NCBI GenBank assembly: GCA_002441395.1
Contig: DJVZ01000012.1
Location: forward strand, 17,763 to 31,711
Direction: 5' to 3'
Length of the DNA: 13,949 bases
From: Spirochaetaceae bacterium UBA6243
GTDB taxonomy: Bacteria > Spirochaetota > Spirochaetia > Treponematales > Rectinemataceae
Shown: one piece after another, positions 1 through 6,297 of the stretch
Numbering within the stretch: the stretch's first letter is position 1
Layout of the letters: each line of letters starts with the position of its first letter
Notes under the pieces: model-generated
The model's input: the letters and a program-made list of their open reading frames with translations, nothing else
Told to the model about the DNA's origin: nothing
Databases searched by the model: none
Made by a program: the position numbers and the translations under genes

Positions 1-2
1 GC

Positions 3-278
3 AATGATTGGTCCGGAATGCTTGTCACTCGGGATCAAAGGTTTGTGTCGCGTAAATATCATATCGCGAATATCGTCGATAGAGTCGGCGCGGGGGACAG
101 TTTTTCGGCCGGTCTGATATATGGTTTGTTCACATTAAAAGATCCTGGTGCAGCGCTGGAATATGCGGTCGCGCTTTCATGTCTCAAACATTCTATCTCG
201 GGAGATTTTGCCCTCATTGAGAGAGGAGAAGTTGAAAAGCTCCTTGGCGGAGATTCTTCAGGAAGGGTGCAACGCTGA
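3..278 (+). CDS. kdgK: 2-keto-3-deoxygluconate kinase, 3' fragment (PfkB family)
   Basis: C-terminal end of a PfkB/ribokinase-family sugar kinase whose 5' part lies outside the window. The frame is open from base 3, so the ATG at 18 is internal and not the start. The fragment carries the family's second signature, DRVGAGDSFSAGLIYG, which holds the anion hole GAGD and the catalytic-base Asp. It is followed by the helix ALEYAVALSCLKHSISGDF and the terminal tail SGRVQR. The pairing of KHSI.GDF with an SGRVQR end is typical of 2-dehydro-3-deoxygluconokinases, which make KDPG from KDG with ATP in the cytoplasm (family knowledge). It reads towards the convergent prs-like gene and has no visible link to the transporter cluster. 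Another PfkB sugar kinase remains possible because the substrate-binding N-terminal half is missing. Confidence 0.8.
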   Translation, partial: NDWSGMLVTRDQRFVSRKYHIANIVDRVGAGDSFSAGLIYGLFTLKDPGAALEYAVALSCLKHSISGDFALIERGEVEKLLGGDSSGRVQR

Positions 279-281
279 ATG

Positions 282-309
282 CCCTCAAGTTTGAGGGAGC
301 AGAATTTTT
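282..309 (+). terminator. Possible weak terminator after kdgK
   Basis: A perfect inverted repeat CCCTCAA/TTGAGGG (282-288 and 291-297) starts 3 bases after the kdgK stop. A run of five T follows at 305-309. The stem is short and the T-run is 7 bases away, so it is a weak candidate. On the other strand a hairpin CATTCCT/AGGAATG (354-360 and 371-377) lies just past the prs stop but has no U-tract. Confidence 0.35.
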
Positions 310-380
310 GGCAGGAGATAAATTTCTTTCACATTATCGATCTGTATGCCGTTCATTCCTTCATTCAAAGAGGAATGGCC

Positions 381-1727
381 TCATTGCTTATCAGCCGCAC
401 CATAGGGGACAATATCATCATCGTTGCTCGGACTTCCTTCCCCCTGCGGGTATTGAGGTGCATTCGCCTGGGGTTTTGGGTTTGTCGTGATATCTAGTTT
501 TCTCTTAATAAGCCGAGCGACAACATTTCGGTTATCCAAAAGAGAGCTCACGGACCTGTTATGATGAAGCAAGCTGATTACTTGTGCAAAAAGCCCAGTT
601 ACATCGCTTTGGATATACCATTCCTTTTTGAGTAATTCATTGTGGTAAATAGCATTTGTTCCTATGATCCTATAAAAGAGTCCTTCTTGGTAGGCTGCTT
701 CAAAGTCCTCAATCGCATTCCCGGAGAAAAGCGGCAGACTGACTGCGCAGATTACTTTTGTCGCGCCGAGATCTTTGAGATATCTCATTGCTTTAATGAG
801 AGTTCCTCCTGTCCCAATCATGTCATCCGCCATGAATACGATTTTATTCGTGACATTGCCGAGCAGACGCATTTCGCTAATATTTGTTTCAGCAGCATTT
901 CGGCTGACTTTCGAGTAATCTCTTTCTTTATAAAGCAATGCCAGAGGCTTCTGAAGCGCATTCGCATAGAATTTACTGCGATCGATCGCCCCCGTATCGG
1001 GCGCGAGCACGACCATATCTTCTTTTGCAAGATCGACGATGGACATAAGCTTATCGATAATTTGAAAAGAAGCATGAAGATTTTCCATTCTCAGGCGGTC
1101 GAAAGCGTTCTCAATTTCTTTTGAGTGGATATCAAGCGTGATAATTCGATTGACGCCAAGGCTCTCCAGCATTTTACCTATACGTGCGGCCGTCAGCCCT
1201 TCTCTGCCCTTCTTCTTGTGTTGTCTGGAATAGGGATAAATTGGCAGCACCAGGTTGATTTCAGCCGCACCAGCCTGCATCGCGGCATCGATGGCAACAA
1301 AGAGGTTAAAAATGTGATCATTCACAGAAAGCACCTTGTGGACAGTGCCATCATTGAAAGCGACGGGCTGATGATTCTCGATATCCTGAAAAATATAGAT
1401 ATTTCTGCCTCTGATGGATTCGAGAATTTCGGTTTTTATTTCACCATTTGCAAAAAAAGTGTGCCTTACGTTTATTTTAAATTGAGGCGGGCGATAATGG
1501 TCGGTATCGCCTGCCAGGAAAAGCATGCCTGTATTGCAATCGTTTGCGAAATTTATTTTTCTTATGACAAGTTCAGGCGTGATATGATAACGTCCGGCGA
1601 TTGCCTGAGCCTTTCTGGCAAAGCGATGTTTATAGATTCCAGAGAGTTTCCGAATGACTTGATTCGCGAATACTTCAGCGCCAGGGCAAGCGATAATCCC
1701 CAAATGGGTCGGATCTGAATAGCTCAT
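381..1727 (-). CDS. prs: PRPP synthetase-like protein (ribose-phosphate pyrophosphokinase), enlarged
   Basis: 448-aa protein of the ribose-phosphate diphosphokinase family, which makes PRPP from ribose-5-phosphate and ATP. Family landmarks are seen in order: FFANGEI (91-97) and ESIRGRNIYIFQ (103-114); PYSRQHKKKGREGLTAARIG (165-184), matching the canonical ARQD..R..ITAK stretch; the catalytic-His segment LDIHS (198-202); a flexible-loop YKERD (266-270); the PRPP-binding loop ADDMIGTGGTL (300-310); and LFSGNA (333-338). It is far longer than the usual ~315 aa, with extra N-terminal sequence before residue 90 and a polar C-terminal tail after ~395. The binding loop has Gly where bacterial enzymes have Asp (DDMIDTGGT), so catalytic activity is likely but not certain. 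The start at 1727 is preceded by GGGAAGG about 7 bases upstream. It is divergent from the XdhC gene. The enlarged form recalls spirochaetal relatives, from memory and not checked. Confidence 0.75.
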   Translation of the reverse strand: MSYSDPTHLGIIACPGAEVFANQVIRKLSGIYKHRFARKAQAIAGRYHITPELVIRKINFANDCNTGMLFLAGDTDHYRPPQFKINVRHTFFANGEIKTEILESIRGRNIYIFQDIENHQPVAFNDGTVHKVLSVNDHIFNLFVAIDAAMQAGAAEINLVLPIYPYSRQHKKKGREGLTAARIGKMLESLGVNRIITLDIHSKEIENAFDRLRMENLHASFQIIDKLMSIVDLAKEDMVVLAPDTGAIDRSKFYANALQKPLALLYKERDYSKVSRNAAETNISEMRLLGNVTNKIVFMADDMIGTGGTLIKAMRYLKDLGATKVICAVSLPLFSGNAIEDFEAAYQEGLFYRIIGTNAIYHNELLKKEWYIQSDVTGLFAQVISLLHHNRSVSSLLDNRNVVARLIKRKLDITTNPKPQANAPQYPQGEGSPSNDDDIVPYGAADKQ

Positions 1728-1766
1728 GCGAAGCCTTCCCTCGATAGAATTAGTTCAATGAAGTTG

Positions 1767-1891
1767 AGCCAATTTCAAAAGTCTGTTGCTTCTGAAATTG
1801 GCTTTGCATTTGCTCCGGTTTCGTTGAAACCGTACGCAAATGCCGCGATAAAAGGTCGTTCTTTCAAAACTCGTCCGACTTTTGAAAGAAC
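1767..1891 (-). promoter_or_regulatory. Three consecutive stem-loops, probable prs leader
   Basis: Three strong inverted repeats fill 125 bases of the gap between the divergent prs and XdhC genes. The first is AGCCAATTTCA/TGAAATTGGCT (1767-1777 and 1793-1803, 11 bp perfect). The second is nested: GCATTTGC/GCAAATGC (1806-1813 and 1836-1843) enclosing GGTTTC/GAAACC (1817-1822 and 1826-1831) with a 3-base loop. The third is GTTCTTTCAAAA/TTTTGAAAGAAC (1858-1869 and 1880-1891, 12 bp perfect). All contain a TTTC...GAAA core. No U-tract follows them on either strand, so they are not simple terminators. If the -10 box at 1941-1936 is used, they form the prs 5' leader. Confidence 0.45.
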
Positions 1892-1935
1892 CTCAGTTAA
1901 CTAAAATTGAAAGAAAAATAAAAACCGTCACCTCT

Positions 1936-1964
1936 ATTATAGCCTACATGCGCTTAAATGAATA
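1936..1964 (-). promoter_or_regulatory. Possible prs promoter (-10 only convincing)
   Basis: On the minus strand a perfect TATAAT lies at 1941-1936. A poor -35 match, TATTCA, sits 17 bases upstream (1964-1959, 3 of 6 matches). Use of this promoter would give a leader of about 200 nt carrying all three stem-loops. On the plus strand the overlapping TATTAT has no -35 at acceptable spacing, so I cannot name an XdhC promoter. Confidence 0.25.
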
Positions 1965-1997
1965 GAATCTTTGAATGATGCCCAAAAGGAAATTAGT

Positions 1998-2750
1998 ATG
2001 AGTCTCAATCTTTTTAAGATTAAACAGAAACTAATCGCGGAGGGACAGAGGTTTGCCGTCGCAACCATCGCGGCTGAATCTTCCTCTTTAATAAATGGAG
2101 CTTTCCCGGTACCTCAGATTGGCAGCAAAATTATCTTAACCGCTGATGGCCAAGTTTTCGGCACTACAGGCAATGATACCCTTGATGAAGAAGTAATGAG
2201 AAAATTGCGCGAATGTCTCCATAATAGAGAAGATAATTCCATTTCAATAACCCAATCTTTGAAAATTTTCATCGAGCGAGTCGAGCCTGCCCCAGCGCTG
2301 GTGATTATTGGGGCGAGCGAAACAGGGCTGGCAATTGCCAAACTTGCCGCCAATCTCGATTTTAGAATCATCATTGTTGATGAACGAGCCGATCTTGCGA
2401 ACAAGCAGAGATTTCCCATGGCCGATTCGATTGTCTGTGAATCGGACCTACTGAAAGCGCTGTCCCTCATTTCGTTCGATGAATCCTGTTATGTCGTCAT
2501 AGTCTTTCAGGCGAATGATGACCGTGCCGTTCGGTATTGCTTGAATAAGCCCTGGGCATATTGTGGAATGCTTGGTTCAAAAAACAGGATTGGCGCGGTG
2601 TGGGAAAAACTGAGAAGAGATGGTGCCCCAGAAGCCCGGCTCAAGGCTGTCCATGCACCGATTGGATTTGATATCGGGGCGCAATCTCCGGAGGAGATAG
2701 CCATTGCAACTCTTGCGGAGGTGCTGGCCGTTAAAAATAAAAAATCATGA
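1998..2750 (+). CDS. XdhC family protein (XdhC/CoxI-like, Rossmann domain)
   Basis: 250-aa protein with the two-domain XdhC layout. The N-terminal CoxI-like region has IGSKIILTADGQVFGTTG (41-58). A Rossmann segment ALVIIGASETG...FRIIIVDER follows (100-130). The highly characteristic C-terminal block is YCGMLGSKNR (188-197) plus HAPIGFDIGAQSPEEIA (219-235). XdhC proteins bind and sulfurate molybdenum cofactor for insertion into xanthine-dehydrogenase-type enzymes. No such enzyme is visible here, so this copy is an orphan in the window. Family positions are degenerate: the usual GG..E turn of the N-terminal domain reads TTGNDTLDEE, and the usual TH.H motif reads FQANDD (170-175). The ATG at 1998 is chosen because AAAAGGA ends 7 bases upstream. 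An in-frame TTG at 1971 has no ribosome binding site. Confidence 0.75.
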   Translation: MSLNLFKIKQKLIAEGQRFAVATIAAESSSLINGAFPVPQIGSKIILTADGQVFGTTGNDTLDEEVMRKLRECLHNREDNSISITQSLKIFIERVEPAPALVIIGASETGLAIAKLAANLDFRIIIVDERADLANKQRFPMADSIVCESDLLKALSLISFDESCYVVIVFQANDDRAVRYCLNKPWAYCGMLGSKNRIGAVWEKLRRDGAPEARLKAVHAPIGFDIGAQSPEEIAIATLAEVLAVKNKKS

Positions 2751-2757
2751 GCGGCTT

Positions 2758-2807
2758 GGCAAATTTTGGGGCTGAGGTTATGCAGAGGAGCCCCATGAAA
2801 AGTTGCC
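2758..2807 (+). terminator. Probable terminator hairpin after the XdhC gene
   Basis: A long imperfect hairpin starts 7 bases after the stop. GGCAA (2758-2762), TTTT (2764-2767) and GGGGCT (2768-2773) pair with AGCCCC (2789-2794), AAAA (2798-2801) and TTGCC (2803-2807). The sequence after it is only moderately T-rich (TCTCTTTATT), so it could be an RNA 3'-end stabiliser as well as a terminator. It separates the XdhC gene from the transporter promoter. Confidence 0.4.
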
Positions 2808-2904
2808 GAGTGAGGCTCTCTTTATTCCCTTGGAAATTCCATCCTGACACGTAGGCTCCTCATAATTCCAGACAGAATCCTTAGTTAGTCTTAATAAATT
2901 TTCC

Positions 2905-2933
2905 TTGACAATTTGGTATATTGCATTTATACT
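2905..2933 (+). promoter_or_regulatory. Promoter of the transporter operon
   Basis: Consensus -35 TTGACA (2905-2910), 17-base spacer and near-consensus -10 TATACT (2928-2933). The start point is predicted near 2940, inside the operator that follows. The same -35, spacing and -10 occur at the promoter of the opposite arm (13859-13831). Such a strong core promoter fits control by repression. Confidence 0.8.
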
Positions 2934-2940
2934 CAACATT

Positions 2941-2969
2941 TGAACATTTGCTCAAACATCGAGCATAAA
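2941..2969 (+). promoter_or_regulatory. Operator of the transporter operon (SorC-type, three half-sites)
   Basis: Palindrome TGAACA-TT-TGCTCA (2941-2954), 7 bases after the -10 box and so over the transcription start. A third half-site, GAGCATAAA (2961-2969), follows after 6 bases. The 17-mer TTGAACATTTGCTCAAA (2940-2956) recurs exactly at 13810-13826, with the third half-site at the same spacing. The left part is also a tandem repeat, AACATTTG twice (2935-2950). Palindromes of the TGA.CA/TG.TCA kind are typical SorC/DeoR operators. The SorC protein encoded at 11788-12774 is the likely binder (inference). Confidence 0.75.
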
Positions 2970-3178
2970 ATCTTTCAAGGATTACAGATTAAGCAGCCTT
3001 GGCAGTTTGAGTCCTGAAACGCCTAAGGAGAAGTCTGGCAAGGTCAAGCAAGGAGGAATTTAGGGCGGCCAAAGTCTCTAAGATCAGTAAATGACACTAG
3101 TGTATAAACCGGATGTTACTGATTCTGCCAAAGCAAAAGGCTTAAGCAGTGGTTTTTATTTTTCAAGGAGGTTTGAGA
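2970..3178 (+). promoter_or_regulatory. Long structured 5' leader of the transporter operon
   Basis: About 240 nt separate the predicted start point from the first gene. Two hairpins are visible. The first is 2997-3008 with 3017-3028 (CCTT, GGC and GTTT pairing with AAAC, GCC and AAGG, one bulge per side). The second is ATCAGTAA/TTACTGAT (3083-3090 and 3116-3123, 8 bp perfect), enclosing the palindrome ACACTAGTGT. A strong Shine-Dalgarno-like AAGGAGG (3050-3056) has no start codon at a usable distance. I see no known riboswitch consensus and no credible small gene. The short open frame from 3091 only overlaps the real gene. Confidence 0.4.
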
Positions 3179-4561
3179 ATGAGAAAAAGGTTGCTGAGTG
3201 TCTTGTTAATCGGTCTTCTTTTGATCACCGGTATGGGATCAGTTTTTGCGCAAGGGACAAGCCAAAACCTTGCTCAAAAATATAAAAACGCTGAGCCTGG
3301 AGAAAAATTCCTCATAGGCCATATTACCTTCCATCTGGGACAAGAATATGCTGTGATGGTATATCAATCGATCGAGCAGGCCTGTAATCAAATGGGATTG
3401 AAGTTTAAGGGTGCGGTGGCGAACACACAGGCAGATTGGATAGAGCTGACGGAAAGTATGATTGCGGCAGGTGCCAAGGCCATTATTTACAACTGTCCTC
3501 CTGCTGAAGTTATGCCACAGATAGCCGAGATTGCGAACAAGAACAATGTATTCATCGCGACATACTTCGGCTATACGGGCGATATTTGGCCAGGTGATTA
3601 TGGCCCCAGATGGGTAATCGACAATACTCCGCTTTCTGACGAACAAACATATATACCCGTGACCTTATTGATGGAAAAAATGAAGGAGGCGGGAAAGACA
3701 AAGATCTACATTCAGCAGGGAAGCAAGTCCACAGCGACAATCTCGACCGTTTTAATCAATCTCGGTGTTTATGAGGCTCTTCAAAACTATCCACAGATGA
3801 AATTGATGGGATTCCAGTATGGAGAGTATGGATATGAAGGGGGACGCGTCGGAGCAGAATCAGCTCTTGCGGTTAGAACGGATTATGAAGGGATGTGGTC
3901 AGCAGCTGATTCGATGGCCACAGGGGCGCTTAAGGCTATGCGCGATCGGGGAGTGGAAATAGGCGCCTACACGGCTTCACGCGATATGGAGATGACGACT
4001 GCTCAAGACATCTTGAAGGGCAGATTCCTGGTCACTTCCGGTTTTGCTATTCCTTACTATGGAGGCAGACTTGTACCGATGCTTTACGATATGTGCGTTG
4101 GAGCTTGGTATCCAGGACCCGATGAGATGCTTCAGACAGGTAAGTTGACGGTATATGGAAAACCAGGTGAACTAGAAAAACTAGCCGCAGCGGCAGGCAT
4201 AGCTAACCATCCAAGCTTTACGACGGGCCCGACAGAGGAGAATTTAAAGCAGATCCTAATGCATATAAAGGATAAAAGTCCTAACTATCCATATGACTTT
4301 AGGTTAATGTCGATTTCCAAGACTAAAGAGCTTGGGCTAAAATATGACAGGACTGCGGGTGCCGGCACGGCGCTCGGCGCTCACGATTATTACTACGTCG
4401 CCAAGATAAAGAAATTTGGAAGCATGGATGCTTTGAAGAAACATGTGTCCGCCCTCTACAAGTATTTCTTGGATATCAGCTGGATGACTGACCAGAAAGC
4501 TGCCCAGGAAATGGCAAGAAATTTTCCTCCAGAGCTAAAGGTTGAGCCTATATGGCAGTAA
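3179..4561 (+). CDS. CUT2-type ABC transporter periplasmic sugar-binding protein, enlarged
   Basis: 460-aa secreted binding protein for the transporter encoded just downstream. The N-terminus is a classic signal peptide: MRKR, then a hydrophobic stretch to residue 20, with probable cleavage after VFA (24). There is no lipobox Cys, so the mature protein should be free in the periplasm. Residues 44-310 resemble the periplasmic-binding-protein type I fold of RbsB/LsrB-like proteins: FLIGHITFHLGQEYAVMVYQ, a long helix, the AGAKAIIYN strand, and TKIYIQQGS opening the second lobe. The protein is about 150 residues longer than RbsB because of an extra C-terminal part (about 320-460) rich in Tyr and Lys. 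The ATG at 3179 has AAGGAGG 7 bases upstream, while an in-frame GTG at 3149 lacks one. It is the first gene of the operon, and the stem-loops behind it may favour its higher expression. Substrate unknown. Confidence 0.85.
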   Translation: MRKRLLSVLLIGLLLITGMGSVFAQGTSQNLAQKYKNAEPGEKFLIGHITFHLGQEYAVMVYQSIEQACNQMGLKFKGAVANTQADWIELTESMIAAGAKAIIYNCPPAEVMPQIAEIANKNNVFIATYFGYTGDIWPGDYGPRWVIDNTPLSDEQTYIPVTLLMEKMKEAGKTKIYIQQGSKSTATISTVLINLGVYEALQNYPQMKLMGFQYGEYGYEGGRVGAESALAVRTDYEGMWSAADSMATGALKAMRDRGVEIGAYTASRDMEMTTAQDILKGRFLVTSGFAIPYYGGRLVPMLYDMCVGAWYPGPDEMLQTGKLTVYGKPGELEKLAAAAGIANHPSFTTGPTEENLKQILMHIKDKSPNYPYDFRLMSISKTKELGLKYDRTAGAGTALGAHDYYYVAKIKKFGSMDALKKHVSALYKYFLDISWMTDQKAAQEMARNFPPELKVEPIWQ

Positions 4562-4653
4562 AGAACAAGAAGTTCTAGGGCGAAGCCTATCTTTGAAGGT
4601 GTATAACTAAGGTCAAAGGAGAGGTTGTGCTTTTGTTTTGAGCCGACCTCTCC
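4562..4653 (+). promoter_or_regulatory. Stem-loops between binding-protein and ATPase genes
   Basis: The 209-base gap between the first two genes is unusually long for this operon. It holds three inverted repeats: AGAAC/GTTCT directly after the stop, CTTTGA/TCAAAG (4591-4596 and 4613-4618), and GGAGAGGT/ACCTCTCC (4618-4625 and 4646-4653, extendable to 10 bp with one G-U pair). No U-tract follows. Such elements often protect the upstream message or pause transcription, giving more binding protein than membrane components (family knowledge, inferred here). Confidence 0.45.
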
Positions 4654-4720
4654 AACTTGTGGTATCCGATCCGTATTTATATCTCCGGGCAAGAATATCA
4701 GACGTGTTTTAGTTTCAAAA

Positions 4721-4749
4721 TTGGAAGAGAAATGGTATGAATATATAAT
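4721..4749 (+). promoter_or_regulatory. Possible internal promoter before the ATPase gene
   Basis: TTGGAA (4721-4726), a 17-base spacer and a perfect TATAAT (4744-4749). The predicted start near 4756 would fall within or just before the ribosome binding site GGAGAAAG (4754-4761), giving a very short leader. No operator half-site lies near it, so it could give low constitutive expression of the membrane and enzyme genes. Confidence 0.35.
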
Positions 4750-4770
4750 TTGCGGAGAAAGAGCATAGCT

Positions 4771-6297
4771 ATGGCAAATGAACCGATTTTAGATGTACGA
4801 AATGTATATAAGTCTTTTGGGAAAGTATATGCTCTCGAAGATACCAGTCTGAGGGTCTATCCTCATGAAATTGTCGGTGTCGTCGGAGAAAATGGTGCTG
4901 GCAAAACAACCCTGATGAAAACGTTAGTGGGCGTCCATTCTCCTGACAAAGGGGAATGGTATCATAATGGCATCCGGGTTCCTTTTCCTAAAGACCCGAA
5001 AGATGCCGCCAGGAAAGGGATCTCGATTGTCTATCAGGAAAGGGGGGTTGTCCCCAGCCTTCAGGTATATCAATTCTTGTTTTTGGGAAATGAAGAAAAG
5101 TATATCGGTAAGTTCGGCTTGCAGATACCGAAAATGAAAAATGCCGCGAAAGAAATATTGGACGAGTTTCACATAAAATGTAATATAGAAGATTTTATGT
5201 TTGATCTGCCTCTTTCCACTCAGAAAATGATAGAAATCGCGAAGGCTGTCTTGAATATCAGGCTGGAGCAGAACAAGGAAAATGCGGATTCAGTGATTAT
5301 ACTCGACGAACCGACGGCTCCTCTGAACATCGAAGAACGCAACGAGCTTCTCGATGAAATAGTAAGACTTAAAAAGCATAGTTCCTTTGTCTTCGTGACG
5401 CACATCATGCAGGAAGTGATAGAGTACATGGACAGAGTCATCGTTCTCCGTGACGGGCGGCAAGTAGCCGAGTACGACATGGCGACCAACAAGGTGACGG
5501 AGAAGGAGCTTGTCCGGATGATCGTCGGGAAAGACGTTGAAGAACAGTATCAGTCCAGCCGGCCGAAGAACTATATCGAGCAGTCGGGGAATGCACTGTC
5601 GGCGATAAATCTTTCTAAGAACGGAAGCTATTACGATGTATCGTTTAATCTCTATAAGGCCGAGTGTTTGGGATTTTGGGGTTCAGCCGGCTCGGGGAAA
5701 AGCGAACTTATAAAGACCATCGCCGGTATCAAAGGATATGATGACGGTTGTCTTATGATCCAAGGCAAGAAAACAAAAAACAGGGAACTCCCCCACACTC
5801 GATTGAGAAAGGGTATCGGTTATTTCTCGGGCGAAACGGTCAACGAATTGTTTTATGATTGGCCGATTACCAAGAATATTTCGATTCTCAATATCGAAAA
5901 GATTGTCACGAGATTTATTCATCTGCTCAAGTTCAAGGCCGAGAAGGCGATGGCGGCCGGAATCGTGGAACAGCTTCGGATACGCACTCCGAACACCGTC
6001 ACGGCCATAAGCTCGTTGAGCGGTGGCAACAAGCAGAAGGTCACCGTGGGGAAATGGCTCGAGAGAAAGCCGGACATCCTCCTGCTTGAGGACCCAACGA
6101 TAGGGATCGATGTTGGGGCGAGAGATGATATCTATAAAACAATCCTCGACATGAAAAGTCAGGGGATATCGATGATATTGGTGAGCGACGATCCCAAGGA
6201 ATACTCGACGTTGTGCGATAGGATAGTCCTCATGCAGCAGGGGAAGGCGGAGAGGACCATATTAAAGGAACAGCTTAATGAGGTGATACAGGCATGA
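4771..6297 (+). CDS. Sugar ABC transporter double ATPase, RbsA/MglA-like
   Basis: 508-aa protein with two fused nucleotide-binding domains that powers the CUT2 transporter at the inner membrane face. Domain 1: Walker A GENGAGKT (39-46), Q-loop Gln89, degenerate signature LSTQKMIEIAKAV (148-160), Walker B with Glu180 (VIILDEPTAPLN), H-loop His211. Domain 2: Walker A GSAGSGKS (304-311), signature LSGGNKQK (416-423), Walker B ILLLEDPTIGIDVGA, where the usual D-E pair reads E-D (440-441). In place of an H-loop it has VSDDPKE (471-477), as is usual for the second half of RbsA-type proteins. This asymmetry implies one main hydrolysis site, in domain 1 chemistry. The ATG at 4771 is preceded by GGAGAAAG; an in-frame TTG at 4750 is less likely. 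Its stop overlaps the next start by 4 bases. Confidence 0.9.
   Translation: MANEPILDVRNVYKSFGKVYALEDTSLRVYPHEIVGVVGENGAGKTTLMKTLVGVHSPDKGEWYHNGIRVPFPKDPKDAARKGISIVYQERGVVPSLQVYQFLFLGNEEKYIGKFGLQIPKMKNAAKEILDEFHIKCNIEDFMFDLPLSTQKMIEIAKAVLNIRLEQNKENADSVIILDEPTAPLNIEERNELLDEIVRLKKHSSFVFVTHIMQEVIEYMDRVIVLRDGRQVAEYDMATNKVTEKELVRMIVGKDVEEQYQSSRPKNYIEQSGNALSAINLSKNGSYYDVSFNLYKAECLGFWGSAGSGKSELIKTIAGIKGYDDGCLMIQGKKTKNRELPHTRLRKGIGYFSGETVNELFYDWPITKNISILNIEKIVTRFIHLLKFKAEKAMAAGIVEQLRIRTPNTVTAISSLSGGNKQKVTVGKWLERKPDILLLEDPTIGIDVGARDDIYKTILDMKSQGISMILVSDDPKEYSTLCDRIVLMQQGKAERTILKEQLNEVIQA

Noticed and set aside
642..1718. Two long plus-strand open frames (642-1124 and 1125-1718) opposite prs
   Set aside because: They are antisense shadows of the PRPP-synthetase-like gene; the minus-strand protein carries all family motifs.
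3091..3285. 64-codon open frame starting in the transporter leader
   Set aside because: It has no ribosome binding site, overlaps the start of the binding-protein gene in another frame, and its protein shows no recognisable character.
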